Translations under genes and position numbers: made by a program | Notes under the pieces: model-generated | What the model was told of the DNA's origin: nothing | Database searches by the model: none | Seen by the model: only the letters and a program-made list of their open reading frames with translations | Assembly (NCBI RefSeq): GCF_000820145.1 | Contig: NZ_CDBW01000017.1 | Location: 1 to 64,000 of the forward strand | Length of the DNA stretch: 64,000 bases | Reading direction: 5' to 3' | From: Aeromonas sobria | Lineage (GTDB): Bacteria; Pseudomonadota; Gammaproteobacteria; Enterobacterales; Aeromonadaceae | Part shown: one piece after another, positions 8,528-17,795 of the stretch | How the letters are laid out: each line of letters begins with the position of its first letter | Numbering within the stretch: the stretch's first letter is position 1

Positions 8528-9283
8528 TCATTCAGGTGTCGGGCTGGCGGCGGCTTTCTGTTCCAGTTCCCTGATAAACCCTTGGTAGTAGTCATAGAGC
8601 TGATAGTGCTTATAGATGTCAGCCAGATTTCCGCTGCGGATCAACTCAACCATCCCCTTATCCCAGAGATTCATCATCCGGTTGCCTTGGGGGGTGTCGG
8701 CAAAGATGGGGTAGGTCGGGATCCAGCGCAGGAAGGCGCGATGCAGGTTGGGGAGTATGTCATCTTTCGCATAGAGCACGCCGGCAGTCAGGTAATAGCG
8801 ATAGCGCTCTTTGCCGAGCAGTTGAAGGGCCATTTCATCGCTATCGATCTCATGCCACTGCATGGTGACAGCAATGTATTTGTCGAATGCCCAGCCCCGT
8901 CTCCATACCACAGATTGTCCCTGCAGGCTTTTTTCCCCTTGCCACTTTGGCTGCCATTTTTTGAGCATGAACACGGTCAGGTCATCGGCTGATGCAGGAT
9001 AGCGAGGTTGTCGGACACCGGTGACTTCATCGCGATAAACCCCCATCGCCATATCCCCCCCTTTTTTGGCTATCACCGCCAGAGCCCGTTTATAAGGCAC
9101 GATATGGGGGATGATCTGATAACCATGAGGTTGATAGATAGCACGAACCAGATCGAGATAAATACCTCTGCCATCCGGTTGGCAAAAGCCGGGCCAGTCA
9201 TCGCAATAGACATCAATAGATGCTGCGCGGCAGTTAAAAGAGCCACAGAGACAACAGATCAACAGGCAGGCGATGCGCAACAT
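8528..9283 (-). CDS. Periplasmic amino-acid-binding-like protein (SBP_bac_3 type)
   Basis: A 251-residue secreted protein with a signal peptide (hydrophobic residues 3-19, cleavage likely after FNCRAA). The mature start (VYCDDWPGFC, then DLVRAIYQPHGYQI) resembles extracellular solute-binding proteins of family 3. No permease or ATPase gene is adjacent. It is therefore probably one of the orphan binding-protein-like sensors common in Aeromonas and Vibrio. Two cysteines near the N-terminus may form a disulfide. The ligand cannot be deduced. Confidence 0.75.
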   Translation of the reverse strand: MLRIACLLICCLCGSFNCRAASIDVYCDDWPGFCQPDGRGIYLDLVRAIYQPHGYQIIPHIVPYKRALAVIAKKGGDMAMGVYRDEVTGVRQPRYPASADDLTVFMLKKWQPKWQGEKSLQGQSVVWRRGWAFDKYIAVTMQWHEIDSDEMALQLLGKERYRYYLTAGVLYAKDDILPNLHRAFLRWIPTYPIFADTPQGNRMMNLWDKGMVELIRSGNLADIYKHYQLYDYYQGFIRELEQKAAASPTPE

Positions 9284-9470
9284 GGTCAGGGCAGGCCTTG
9301 TGTGAGTGAAAAACCGGATAGCCTGATTTATACCATGGCATCTATTGTGGTTATGCGGAGAAAAAATCTCTCATCTTCATTTTGCGACAGGGTCGAGGGT
9401 TATTTGCATTTGGATCGTTATGATCGAGTAAAGATTCAATAGTACCCCAATCAGTAGAGGAGACTGCATT

Positions 9471-9902
9471 ATGCCATCAATTAAAACTCTGCTCTGTCCT
9501 GTCGATTTTTCCCAAATGTCTCGTGCGGTACTCGACTATGCCGTGTTTATGGCGCAGAGCCATCAGGCCCAGCTCAAGCTGATCCACGTGGTTGATCAAC
9601 TGCACGGTTTTGACAGCTACAAAATTCTGCATATGACGGCAGTGGAAATTACCCATGAGATGGAGCGTCAGGCTAAAACGCAGCTTAAAGAGCTGGTTGC
9701 AACCCTGCCGATCCCTGCCACCTTTGATATTCGCTTTGGTCGTGCCGCCGACGAGATCGTCATTCAGGCCAAGGAGGATGAGGTTGAGCTGATCGTGATG
9801 GGTAGTCACGGCCGCTCCGGCATCAGCCATCTGCTGGTCGGTAGCGTTGCCGAATCCGTGGTGCGTCATGCTCCCTGCCCTGTACTGGTGGTGCGCCAAT
9901 AA
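9471..9902 (+). CDS. Universal stress protein, UspA family
   Basis: A 143-residue single-domain Usp. It starts with TLLCPVDFS and carries the C-terminal nucleotide-binding signature G-2x-G-9x-G-S (GSHGRSGISHLLVGSVAES), so it is an ATP-binding type Usp rather than the UspA type that lacks the motif. It ends with the usual CPVLVVR strand. A good ribosome binding site (AGAGGAGA) precedes the ATG. It appears monocistronic; no terminator with a T run is obvious after it. Role: probably survival under stress or stasis, as for the family. Confidence 0.9.
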   Translation: MPSIKTLLCPVDFSQMSRAVLDYAVFMAQSHQAQLKLIHVVDQLHGFDSYKILHMTAVEITHEMERQAKTQLKELVATLPIPATFDIRFGRAADEIVIQAKEDEVELIVMGSHGRSGISHLLVGSVAESVVRHAPCPVLVVRQ

Positions 9903-9979
9903 CGCGCCCCGTTTAGCGTGAAAAGCGTAACAAACAAGGCCAGCGATTGCTGGCCTTGCGTTTCCTGGCTCTGTGCCCG

Positions 9980-10615
9980 CTAGCCGTGGGCGTAGATGAC
10001 ACTGCCACCCTTGATGGTATCTATGATAGCCCGGGCCTGTTCTTTGGGCAGGGCGGGGCAACCCCAGCTGCGGCCGAGCTTGTCATATTTGCGCAGATGA
10101 GTCGGGCTGGCATAGGTGGCGCCGTGCACCACTATGGCACGTTTGCGCGCATTGCTGTTTTTGCCTGGGGTGAGGCCGTCCAGCCGCAGAGAGTAGCCAT
10201 GCTTGCCCAGATAGGTTTCAGCGGTGCGATAGACGCCGAGGGAGCTTTGTCGGGAGTTGAGCTGGTTTGAAAAGCGCTCTGCGGCCAGTTCACCCGAGTT
10301 GCGACCATGACTGACCCAGGTGTGATAGAGCAGCTTGTGGCGCTTCATGTCGATGACAAACAGCCTGCGCTGGGTTGACGGTTTGCTGTAATCGATGATG
10401 GTGAGAATAGATTTGCGCTTGTGGCGCACGGTTTGATAACTGTTGAGTGCCTGACGAAAGGTCTGTTTGTCCAGCTTGCCTGCCAGACCTAGCTGACGAT
10501 AGAGGCTCAGATCCCCGCTTGCGTTAGCTGTTGTACTCCAGATGAACGACATCCACAGCAGTGGCAATAGCAGCCACCCGCTTTGCCAGCCTCTGTTCCC
10601 GCGAACTTGCATCAT
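9980..10615 (-). CDS. Secreted L,D-transpeptidase catalytic domain protein
   Basis: A 211-residue envelope protein with a signal peptide (hydrophobic WLLLPLLWMSFIW, cleavage likely after NAS). A YkuD-like catalytic domain ends in HGATYAS...RSWGCPALP, which holds the conserved His and the Ser-x-Gly-Cys nucleophile region. Such enzymes crosslink or trim peptidoglycan, or attach proteins to it. No LysM or other binding domain is seen. I start it at the ATG at 10615, preceded by AAAGGAGA with 9-bp spacing. The upstream frame to 10708 is basic and lacks a signal-peptide pattern. Confidence 0.85.
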   Translation of the reverse strand: MMQVRGNRGWQSGWLLLPLLWMSFIWSTTANASGDLSLYRQLGLAGKLDKQTFRQALNSYQTVRHKRKSILTIIDYSKPSTQRRLFVIDMKRHKLLYHTWVSHGRNSGELAAERFSNQLNSRQSSLGVYRTAETYLGKHGYSLRLDGLTPGKNSNARKRAIVVHGATYASPTHLRKYDKLGRSWGCPALPKEQARAIIDTIKGGSVIYAHG

Positions 10616-10710
10616 CCGTGAATGTCTCCTTTTGCACTCCCTGCCAACCACGCGGATACGACAGCCGATCCGCTTGATAGTTATATGCAAGGGGCTGAAA
10701 AGGCGCAATA

Positions 10711-10735
10711 AAAAAACCGGCCGCAGAGCGGCCGG
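10711..10735 (-). terminator. Rho-independent terminator of the porin gene
   Basis: Inverted repeat CCGGCCGC (10717-10724) / GCGGCCGG (10728-10735) with a 3-base loop. On the minus strand it is followed by seven T. It lies about 55 bp past the porin stop. Confidence 0.9.
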
Positions 10736-10790
10736 AAGTAATTCAAACAGTAGACATTGCTTTCACAGGGTATAACTGACTTCCAATTGC

Positions 10791-11858
10791 TTAGAAGTTG
10801 TACTGCAGAGCCACACCAACTACGTCGTCAGTGTTCTGGCCCAGCTTGCTGGTACCGGAAACAGCGCCGTCATCCAGCAGGTTCAGCTTGTAATCAATGT
10901 AGGCGTTGAAGTTGTTGGTGAAGTTGTACCAAGCACCGATGGATACATATTCGGTCAGGGTGTCATCGAAGCTGACATTGGTGTCATTCTTCACGTCGGT
11001 GCGCAGGTAAGCCAGAGATGGCTTGAACTTGCCGATAGTGTACTGGGCAACAACTTCGTAACCATCGCTCTTCTCGGCATAGCCATTCTTGACGAAGATG
11101 TGATCTTCACCGTGAGCATAGGTAGCGGCCAGGTAGAGGTCACCGACTGCATACTTGGCACCGAAGCCCATCAGCTTGGCATCGCTATCAGCACCGAAAG
11201 AGGCAAATTTAACCTGGTCAGCAGTTTTACCAGCCTGGTTGTAGGCAGCAGACAGACCCAGACCCATATCGAAGTCATAAGCGGCGGCTACAGCAAAGCC
11301 TTCTTTGGAACCCTTTTTCCAAGAGGTCAGTGAACGATCTGAATTCTGAGCAGTGTTATTACCAGTAAACTGGGCACCCAGGGTCAGGCCATTCTGGTTG
11401 AACATGTACTTGGCAACACCGTTGGTGCGGCCGGTACCGAATACTTCGGTGCCTTTACCCAGGCCGTCACCGCCCCACTCTGGCAGAACGTCGGTGTAGT
11501 CGTTCACGATGGCAAACAGACCATCCTGACGACCGTAGCTGAATGCGCCGAAACGGTCGTGCTTGATGCCAGCGTAGGCATAACGCAGCTCGTCGTTGTC
11601 AGAACCGGAGGTTGGCAGGTTGTACTCGGCAAAACCGAATGCTTTCATCTCGGGGGCAATTTTGGTCTCACCGCGCATGTTGACACGGAAATAGCTCTGA
11701 TCACCTTCGGAGCCATTGTCGTCAGTACCGTAGTACATACCCTGAGCACGGCCACCGATTTCTAGCTTGGTATCGTTCTGGTTGTAGACGGTAGCAGCAT
11801 GGGCGCCGCTCGCCAGCAGCAGGCTGGAGATGGCAATAGTCAGTGCAGACTTCTTCAT
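10791..11858 (-). CDS. Outer-membrane general porin (OmpC/OmpU-like)
   Basis: A 355-residue trimeric-porin family protein. It has a typical signal peptide (MKKSALTIAISSLLLASGAHA) cut before ATVYNQ. Alternating beta-strand sequence runs throughout, with strand motifs such as FGFAEYNL, LRYAYAGIKHDRFGAFSYGR and YVSIGAWYNFTNNF. The C-terminus is VGVALQYNF with the terminal phenylalanine needed for BamA insertion. The L3-like loop holds acidic residues (NDYTDVLPEWGGDG). It stands alone with its own terminator and a long upstream region, as expected of a strongly regulated major porin. Confidence 0.93.
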   Translation of the reverse strand: MKKSALTIAISSLLLASGAHAATVYNQNDTKLEIGGRAQGMYYGTDDNGSEGDQSYFRVNMRGETKIAPEMKAFGFAEYNLPTSGSDNDELRYAYAGIKHDRFGAFSYGRQDGLFAIVNDYTDVLPEWGGDGLGKGTEVFGTGRTNGVAKYMFNQNGLTLGAQFTGNNTAQNSDRSLTSWKKGSKEGFAVAAAYDFDMGLGLSAAYNQAGKTADQVKFASFGADSDAKLMGFGAKYAVGDLYLAATYAHGEDHIFVKNGYAEKSDGYEVVAQYTIGKFKPSLAYLRTDVKNDTNVSFDDTLTEYVSIGAWYNFTNNFNAYIDYKLNLLDDGAVSGTSKLGQNTDDVVGVALQYNF

Positions 11859-12272
11859 ATGCTTTATTCCTCTGATGTAAACACTTGGACCTGTACCGGT
11901 CCTTGTTGATGTGTGATCGGATTAGAGCCGATGGGGACAAGGTAGAGCCATTAACCTTGACTGGAGCTGAATCAGCGGTGGGTTAATCGCTGATGAGTTT
12001 GTTGTTATTACCAAAGTGCAAGCCCCTTCACATACCTTCACGCCAAGTAACGCTGTTTTTTTAGGCAGAGGCTCGACAAGATCCTGTGTGGTTACCGGGC
12101 GTTTTTCACTGTGTTAGCGGTTTGGGTGGGCAGCCAAGGTCAGTGGGATCGTCGTGACACCTGATGAACCTTTCGGTTTACAGGTGGCCAGTGAAGCCGA
12201 TGGCGATCACTGGCTCAATGAGGGATAGCGCCCTCTGAGTTTGCCGGTTCACAAGGCTGCAAAGGCATGAAC
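11859..12272. other. Intergenic region upstream of the porin
   Basis: These 414 bp lie between the porin start and the stop of the LysR gene. The part next to the porin must hold its promoter and leader. I see no convincing OmpR or CRP site by eye, no RNA gene and no plausible open frame. Confidence 0.4.
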
Positions 12273-13172
12273 TCACTCCTGCCAGATAGGATCGGCTGCC
12301 ATGCGAGCCAGCAGAAAATCGAGGAAGCTGCGCAGCAGCGGCGACATCTGTTTGCGGGTGGCATACACCCCGTAGACCCCGAGCCGCTTGGGCTGCCAGT
12401 CGGTCAGCAGGGGCACCAGCTCTCCCCGCTCCAGATAGGGCTGGGCCGAGTAGCAGGGCTGCAGGCTGATCCCGGCGCCTTTCAGCGTCGCCTCCAGCAG
12501 CAGGTTGGAGATATTGGCGCTCAGGTTGCCGCTGACCGGCACTGACTCGGGGCCATCCGGCCCATTGAACTCCCACAAGCTCTTGCCGAAGTAGGTGTAG
12601 GTGAGGCAGTTGTGCAGCGCCAGATCCTGCACCTTGTGCGGCATCGGATGACGGGCCAGATAGGCCGGGCTGGCACAGACCACCGAGTGGCAGGTGCCGA
12701 GACGGCGCGCCACCAGATTGGGGTCGAGGTCGTTGGTGATGCGCACCGCCAGATCGATCCGCTCCTCCACCAGATTGACGGTTCTGTCGAGCAGCAGGAT
12801 GTCGATGGCCGTCCCCGGGTATTGCGCCAGATAGTCGTTGGCGGCGCCGACCAGCAAGGCTTCCGACAGGGAGTAGCTGCTGGTGATCCGCAGTTGTCCC
12901 TTGGGGGCGTCATCCCCCTTCACGGCGATCTGCTCCATCTCCTCACCGAGCGCCAGCATGGCGCGGGCCCGGTTCAGTGCCTCCTCTCCCGGCCCGGTCA
13001 GGCTCAGGCGGCGGGTGGTACGGTGTAGCAGGCGGGCGCCCATCCAGCTCTCCAGTTCGGCCAGATAGCGCGACACCATGGCGCGCGACATATCCAGTTT
13101 CTCCCCGGCGCCGCTCAGGCTCCCTTGTTCGACTACGCTGACGAAGACCCGCAAGGCGGTCAGTCGATCCAT
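12273..13172 (-). CDS. LysR-family transcriptional regulator
   Basis: A 299-residue LysR regulator. The N-terminal helix-turn-helix (LTALRVFVSVVEQGSLSGAG, then RAMVSRYLAELESWMGARLL) is followed by the HRTTRRLSLTGPGE wing. The effector domain (about 90-295) resembles the AaeR/DmlR-like group (LRITSSYSLSEAL). It is transcribed away from the metallo-beta-lactamase-fold gene, with 123 bp between starts. By the usual LysR pattern it probably controls that gene. The inducer is unknown. Confidence 0.9.
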   Translation of the reverse strand: MDRLTALRVFVSVVEQGSLSGAGEKLDMSRAMVSRYLAELESWMGARLLHRTTRRLSLTGPGEEALNRARAMLALGEEMEQIAVKGDDAPKGQLRITSSYSLSEALLVGAANDYLAQYPGTAIDILLLDRTVNLVEERIDLAVRITNDLDPNLVARRLGTCHSVVCASPAYLARHPMPHKVQDLALHNCLTYTYFGKSLWEFNGPDGPESVPVSGNLSANISNLLLEATLKGAGISLQPCYSAQPYLERGELVPLLTDWQPKRLGVYGVYATRKQMSPLLRSFLDFLLARMAADPIWQE

Positions 13173-13295
13173 GTATGGCTCTCTATATGTTCGATATGTG
13201 CAACAGTGATGCGCTGTTAGTGCTGTATTTGCACCCTAGATGATCCAATACACTGTGTCCATCAAATGAACCCCCGAATACTTAATGAGGAATAG

Positions 13296-14159
13296 ATGAT
13301 GAACAACACCCTGATCCGCAACCTGACTCTGGCTACCACCCTGCTCAGCGGCGCCGCACTGGCCTCCCCCTTGAACGTGACCGTCTACAACCCTGGCGAG
13401 AAGGCGATCTTCCCGGTCTCCTCCTCACTGGTGACCGGTGACAAGGAGGCCATCCTGATCGATGCCCAGTTCGACGTGCAAAATGGCCAGGCGCTGGTCG
13501 ACATGATCAAGAAGAGCGGCAAGAAGCTGACCATTGTGTATATCAGTGCCGGTGACCCCGACTTCTACTTCGGTCTGGAGCCGGTCATGGCTGCGTTCCC
13601 GGATGTCAAAGTGCTGGCTGACCAGCATGTGGTTGACCATATCAACCAGACCAAGGATGCCAAGCTGAGCTACTGGAGCCCGATCCTGGGCAAGGGCGCA
13701 CCGAAGAGCCTGACCGTGCCGCAAGTGATGACTGCCAACCACCTGACGCTGGATGGCGAGAAGATTGAAATCAAAGAGATGAACACCCCGAATGCCTACC
13801 TCTGGGCCCCTTCCATCAAGACCGCTTTTGGTGGTGTGCCGGTTTACCACGGGGTGCATGTCTGGATGGCGGACAGCCAGACCAAAGCGGCCCGCAGCAA
13901 CTGGGTCAAGGCGCTGGATAACCTGCTGGCCCTGAAACCGGAGCGTGTAGTGCCGGGCCACTTCCTGGGCACCGCACCCAAAGGCACTGCTGCTGTGACC
14001 TTTACCCGTGACTATGTACAGGGTTTCGAGCAGGAGCTGGCCAAGGCGAAGAACTCTGGCGAACTGATCGAGGCTCTGAAGAAGGCCTACCCGGCGCTGC
14101 CGGTCGATGATGGCCTGGCCATCGGTGCCAAGGTCAATACCGGCGAGATGAAGTGGTAA
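13296..14159 (+). CDS. Secreted MBL-fold protein lacking the first histidine ligands
   Basis: A 287-residue protein with a signal peptide (NLTLATTLLSGAALA) and a metallo-beta-lactamase-like fold (SSLVTGDKEAILIDAQFD). Where active enzymes carry HxHxDH, this one has SAGDPDFYFG: the Asp-x-Asp part is kept but the two leading histidines are absent. A later VPGHFLGT keeps one His, and YHGVHVWMADS has two more. It may be a redesigned hydrolase or a binding protein. GAGGAA precedes tandem ATGs at 13296 and 13299; spacing favours the second. It is followed by a strong terminator and faces a divergent LysR gene. Confidence 0.8.
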   Translation: MMNNTLIRNLTLATTLLSGAALASPLNVTVYNPGEKAIFPVSSSLVTGDKEAILIDAQFDVQNGQALVDMIKKSGKKLTIVYISAGDPDFYFGLEPVMAAFPDVKVLADQHVVDHINQTKDAKLSYWSPILGKGAPKSLTVPQVMTANHLTLDGEKIEIKEMNTPNAYLWAPSIKTAFGGVPVYHGVHVWMADSQTKAARSNWVKALDNLLALKPERVVPGHFLGTAPKGTAAVTFTRDYVQGFEQELAKAKNSGELIEALKKAYPALPVDDGLAIGAKVNTGEMKW

Positions 14160-14190
14160 GCCACTGAGCCTGCTCTCCCTGTGTTTTTTT

Positions 14191-14215
14191 ACCGGGCCCC
14201 AGGGCCCGGTTTTTT
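14191..14215 (+). terminator. Rho-independent terminator after the MBL-fold gene
   Basis: Inverted repeat ACCGGGCCC (14191-14199) / GGGCCCGGT (14202-14210) followed by TTTTT. It separates the MBL-fold gene from the DsbA-family gene, which starts 26 bp later. Confidence 0.9.
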
Positions 14216-14240
14216 ATCCAAGATTGACGTGAGAATAAAG

Positions 14241-14879
14241 ATGAACGCACAACAAACCACCCTCCATTATGTCTATGACCCGCTCTGTGGCTGGTGCTAC
14301 GGTGCCGCCCCCCTGCTGCAGGCGGCAGCCACCATTGACGGGCTCAAGATCGAGCTGCATGCGGGCGGCCTCTGGCTGGGCAGCCGCCGTCAGCCGATGG
14401 GCGAGGCATTGCGTGATTATGTGCGCCCCCACGATCAGCGGATCGAAGCGCTGACCGGCCAGCATTTTGGCGAGCGCTACTTCAACGAACTGCTGCTGCG
14501 GGAAGGGTGTCTGCTGGACTCCGAGCAGCCGATCCGCGCGGTCTTGGCCGCCACTGCATTGGGGGGGGATGGGCTGGCGATGTTGCACCGGATCCAGCAA
14601 TCTCACTATCGGGACGGGATCTGGATTGGTGAAACGGCGTTTCTCGCCACGCTGGCGGCAGAGCAGGGGATTGCTGCCGAGGCATTCCAGCAAGCCTATC
14701 TGCAGGCCCCTTTGCTGCAACATCTGGCAGATAGCCAGGGCTGGATGAAACAGCTGGGCGGTCAGGGCTATCCCACCCTTGGGTTGCTGCACAACGGTCG
14801 GGTAACGCCTGTCCGCGTTGCCGATTTTTTGGGAGACCCGGATGGATTTCGCCAACATCTTATCGTCTTGAACAAGTGA
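14241..14879 (+). CDS. DsbA-family thioredoxin-fold protein (CGWC)
   Basis: A 212-residue cytoplasmic-looking protein with no signal peptide. The DsbA-like domain begins LHYVYDPLCGWCYGAAPLL. The CGWC redox motif near residue 15 is typical of the FrnE/2-hydroxychromene isomerase-like DsbA subgroup. The family cis-Pro region appears as GGQGYPTLGLL near residue 180. It probably acts in thiol redox chemistry or oxidant protection. I choose the ATG at 14241; the frame further upstream would run through the terminator. It needs terminator read-through or its own promoter. Confidence 0.85.
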   Translation: MNAQQTTLHYVYDPLCGWCYGAAPLLQAAATIDGLKIELHAGGLWLGSRRQPMGEALRDYVRPHDQRIEALTGQHFGERYFNELLLREGCLLDSEQPIRAVLAATALGGDGLAMLHRIQQSHYRDGIWIGETAFLATLAAEQGIAAEAFQQAYLQAPLLQHLADSQGWMKQLGGQGYPTLGLLHNGRVTPVRVADFLGDPDGFRQHLIVLNK

Positions 14880-15051
14880 CAATTTCCTGGAAATGGGTCG
14901 GGGTGACTTCAGGAGTCCGCGCTTGGACCGATAGCCAAGCATGCACCGAAACGATATGAAATCCTTCCGTTTTCTGTGCGCAGGCTATGCTCTATATGAC
15001 CATTCCCGGGGGATTTTCGGGAGTGAAGACTCATTTCAAGGAAGCCCTCAT

Positions 15052-16692
15052 ATGTTCAAAAACATGTCTATCGGCCAGAAGTTGAGCGCCGGATTTGCCA
15101 TTCTGGCTGTGCTTGTTCTGGGGTTGGCCTGGTTTTCAAGCAGCCAGTTGGCAAAGCTCTATGGTGATACCGAAACCATAACCGGCAATATGCTGCCTTC
15201 TACCCGTTTGGCGAGTCAGATGCACGTCGCCGTGCTGGACGCCCGCCGTTCAGAGTTGGCCCAGGTGATCGGCGGATTGAATAAAGATATGCAAGAGGTG
15301 AGCGAGCGTACCGCTACCTTCAACAAGGCCAGGCAGGAGTTCGAGCAGGCCGCTCAGCAATATGGTGCTTTGCCATTCAGTACGGCCGAAGAGAAGCAGG
15401 TCTATGAACAGACGGTCGCAGCAGGTGCCAAGTATTTTTCGGTGCATGAACAACTGATGAGCGCTTTCGCGGCTGGCGATCTGGAACGGGTCAGAAGTTT
15501 GCGCAAGAACGAAACCCGCGCAGCGTTGGAAGAGGTGGGGGCCAAGTCTTATCGCTTGCGGGAGATCAATAACGAGATTGCCGATGGCATGGTGAAAGAT
15601 ATTGCCGCCATGTACAGCAATGCCAGAACCATGAGCATCATCATCAGTCTGGTGGCTCTGGGCTTTGTGGTGGTGATTGCCTGGTTGCTGACCGGTCAGA
15701 TCCGCAACCCGGTGATGGCGTTGCTGGAGCAGACCCGCCGAGTATCGTCTGGTGATCTTACCTCCCGCATCGATATGCAGCAGTTCAACAATGATGAACT
15801 GGGGACCCTTGCCAAAGGATTTGGCGAGATGCAGGACAATTTGCGCACCCTAGTGAGTGAGGTTTCCGGGTCCGTGGTGCAACTGAGCTCTGCCACCGAG
15901 GAGATGAGTTCGGTGGCCCGTCAGTCGGCCAGCAACATGAGTGCCCAGCAACACGAGTTGAACCAGTTGGCCACGGCAATGAACGAGATGCAGGCCACGG
16001 TGCAGGAGGTCTCGCGCAACACCAGTGATGCCGCCAGTGCCGCTACCTCGGCCAGCGAAACCGCAGAGATTGGGGCCAAGACGGTGAATGACTCCATTCT
16101 GCGTATCGAACGGGTCGCAGGTGCCATCGAGAGTACTGCTGTGGTGATCCGTCAGTTGGGGGATGACAGCCGTAATATCGGCATGGTGCTGGAAGTGATC
16201 CGCGGCATTGCCGAACAGACCAACCTGCTGGCGCTCAACGCCGCCATCGAGGCCGCTCGGGCCGGTGAGCAGGGGCGTGGCTTTGCGGTGGTAGCCGATG
16301 AGGTGAGAACCTTGGCCAAACGGACTCAGGACTCTACCTCCCAGATCAACACCATCATTGCCGAGCTGCAGCAGCGTGCCGAACAGGCAGGCACTACCAT
16401 GCTGCAGAGTCAGGAGCTGATGAACACCACAGTTTCTACTGCGCGGGAAGCCGGGGCATCCATCTCCCAGATCAGTGGCTCGGTCAGCAGCATCTCGCAT
16501 ATGAACATCCAGATTGCGACGGCCACCGAAGAGCAGGGGGCGGTGAGTGAGGAGCTCAACCGTAACGTGGTCAATATCAGCCATGCCTCAGAAGAGGTGG
16601 CCGCCGGTGCCAATCAGATGTCTCAGGCATGTAACGAGCTGAATCATCTGGCGACTCAGCTGCAGGAGATGGTGCGTCGTTTCAGGGTGTAA
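15052..16692 (+). CDS. Methyl-accepting chemotaxis protein
   Basis: A 546-residue chemoreceptor. Order: TM1 at about 10-30, a periplasmic helical sensor of about 155 residues (four-helix-bundle style, with [20 protein letters not shown]), TM2 near 192-214, a HAMP domain ([20 protein letters not shown]) and a long signalling hairpin. The hairpin tip [20 protein letters not shown] contacts CheA and CheW. No C-terminal CheR pentapeptide is present (it ends VRRFRV). The start follows AAGGA with 9-bp spacing. It is a single gene; the ligand is unknown. Confidence 0.93.
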   Translation: MFKNMSIGQKLSAGFAILAVLVLGLAWFSSSQLAKLYGDTETITGNMLPSTRLASQMHVAVLDARRSELAQVIGGLNKDMQEVSERTATFNKARQEFEQAAQQYGALPFSTAEEKQVYEQTVAAGAKYFSVHEQLMSAFAAGDLERVRSLRKNETRAALEEVGAKSYRLREINNEIADGMVKDIAAMYSNARTMSIIISLVALGFVVVIAWLLTGQIRNPVMALLEQTRRVSSGDLTSRIDMQQFNNDELGTLAKGFGEMQDNLRTLVSEVSGSVVQLSSATEEMSSVARQSASNMSAQQHELNQLATAMNEMQATVQEVSRNTSDAASAATSASETAEIGAKTVNDSILRIERVAGAIESTAVVIRQLGDDSRNIGMVLEVIRGIAEQTNLLALNAAIEAARAGEQGRGFAVVADEVRTLAKRTQDSTSQINTIIAELQQRAEQAGTTMLQSQELMNTTVSTAREAGASISQISGSVSSISHMNIQIATATEEQGAVSEELNRNVVNISHASEEVAAGANQMSQACNELNHLATQLQEMVRRFRV

Positions 16693-16707
16693 TAGATCAG
16701 CCAGTCA

Positions 16708-16745
16708 AACAGCCCGGTTGCCGCGAGGTGATCGGGCTGTTGCTA
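16708..16745 (+). terminator. Probable terminator after the chemoreceptor gene
   Basis: Inverted repeat AACAGCCCG (16708-16716) / CGGGCTGTT (16733-16741) with a 16-base loop. The following T run is short and broken (GCTATTT). Confidence 0.5.
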
Positions 16746-16846
16746 TTTGGGACGTGACGGGTGAGTCAGGTCCGGGGCCGGTGACTTGTCCTGCAAGGCG
16801 ATATTGTGCATGCTGATGGCCCATTTCCAGGCAGGACTCTTGCTGT

Positions 16847-17746
16847 ATGAATCTTCGCGATCTCGAATATCTGGTGGCGCTGGATGAGGAAAAACATTTT
16901 CGCAAAGCCGCCGAGCGCTGTTTTGTCAGTCAACCAACCCTGAGCGGTCAGTTACAAAAGCTGGAAAATGAGCTCGGGGTGATCCTGATCGAACGTACCT
17001 CGCGCAAGGTGCTGTTCACCCCTGCTGGTGATGCCATGGCTCATCAGGCGCGCCGGGTACTGAAGGAGGTGCGCGAGCTTAAAAGTATCGGCCAGCACTT
17101 CTCCGAACCCATGTCAGGGGAGATCCACATCGGTTTCATCCCGACCGTGGGCCCCTATCTGCTGCCCCGCATCATCCAGACCCTCCGTGAGCGTTTTCCC
17201 CAACTGGAGTTCTACCTCTACGAGGAGCAGACCCAGGCCCTGTTAAAGAAGCTGGAAGAGGGCGAACTGGATTGCGTGATTCTGGCGGAGATGCCTGGGA
17301 TGGAGGGGTTTGGCTCAATCCAGCTCTATCACGAGCCGATGTGGCTGGCGGTGCCTTGCCATCATCCTGAGGCGCAGGCCAGCCAGGTGCCGCTCGGTCA
17401 TCTCAAAGGCAAGAAGCTGCTGATGCTGGCGGATGGTCACTGCTTGCGGGATCAGGCGATGGGATTCTGTTTTGCCGGCGGTATCGGGGAGGATCAACGC
17501 TTCAAGGGCACCAGTCTGGAGACTCTGCGCAACATGGTGGCCGCCGGTAGTGGCATGACCCTGGTACCAAAGTTGGCCGTACCTGCCGATCATGATGAGG
17601 GAGGCGTGAGCTATCGGCCGGTGGTCGACCCGGTGCCGGGGCGCACCATCTCGCTGCTCTATCGCCACTACTCGGTACGTCGTCCCTGTTTCAACGAGCT
17701 GGCCGCCGCGATCGCCACCTTGATGGCAACGCAGTTGGCCCAATAA
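16847..17746 (+). CDS. oxyR: OxyR hydrogen-peroxide-sensing regulator
   Basis: A 299-residue LysR-type activator. The DNA-binding head is MNLRDLEYLVALDEEKHF...SQPTLSGQLQKLE. The redox motif GHCLRDQAMGFC places two cysteines nine residues apart, the pair (C199/C208 in E. coli) that forms a disulfide when peroxide is present. The stretch TSLETLRNMVAAGSGMTLVP is also characteristic of OxyR. It would control catalase, peroxiredoxin and iron-protection genes elsewhere. It runs toward mrcA, with a shared hairpin between them. Confidence 0.94.
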   Translation: MNLRDLEYLVALDEEKHFRKAAERCFVSQPTLSGQLQKLENELGVILIERTSRKVLFTPAGDAMAHQARRVLKEVRELKSIGQHFSEPMSGEIHIGFIPTVGPYLLPRIIQTLRERFPQLEFYLYEEQTQALLKKLEEGELDCVILAEMPGMEGFGSIQLYHEPMWLAVPCHHPEAQASQVPLGHLKGKKLLMLADGHCLRDQAMGFCFAGGIGEDQRFKGTSLETLRNMVAAGSGMTLVPKLAVPADHDEGGVSYRPVVDPVPGRTISLLYRHYSVRRPCFNELAAAIATLMATQLAQ

Positions 17747-17773
17747 AAAAACCGGCAGCCTTGGCTGCCGGTT
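17743..17773 (-). terminator. Terminator between oxyR and mrcA
   Basis: Inverted repeat AACCGGCAGCC (17750-17760) / GGCTGCCGGTT (17763-17773) with a 2-base loop. The minus strand has a strong T run after the stem, so it ends mrcA. On the plus strand a short T run may also end oxyR. Confidence 0.88.
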
Positions 17774-17795
17774 TGGTCTCTGCCGCGAGGGCGGC

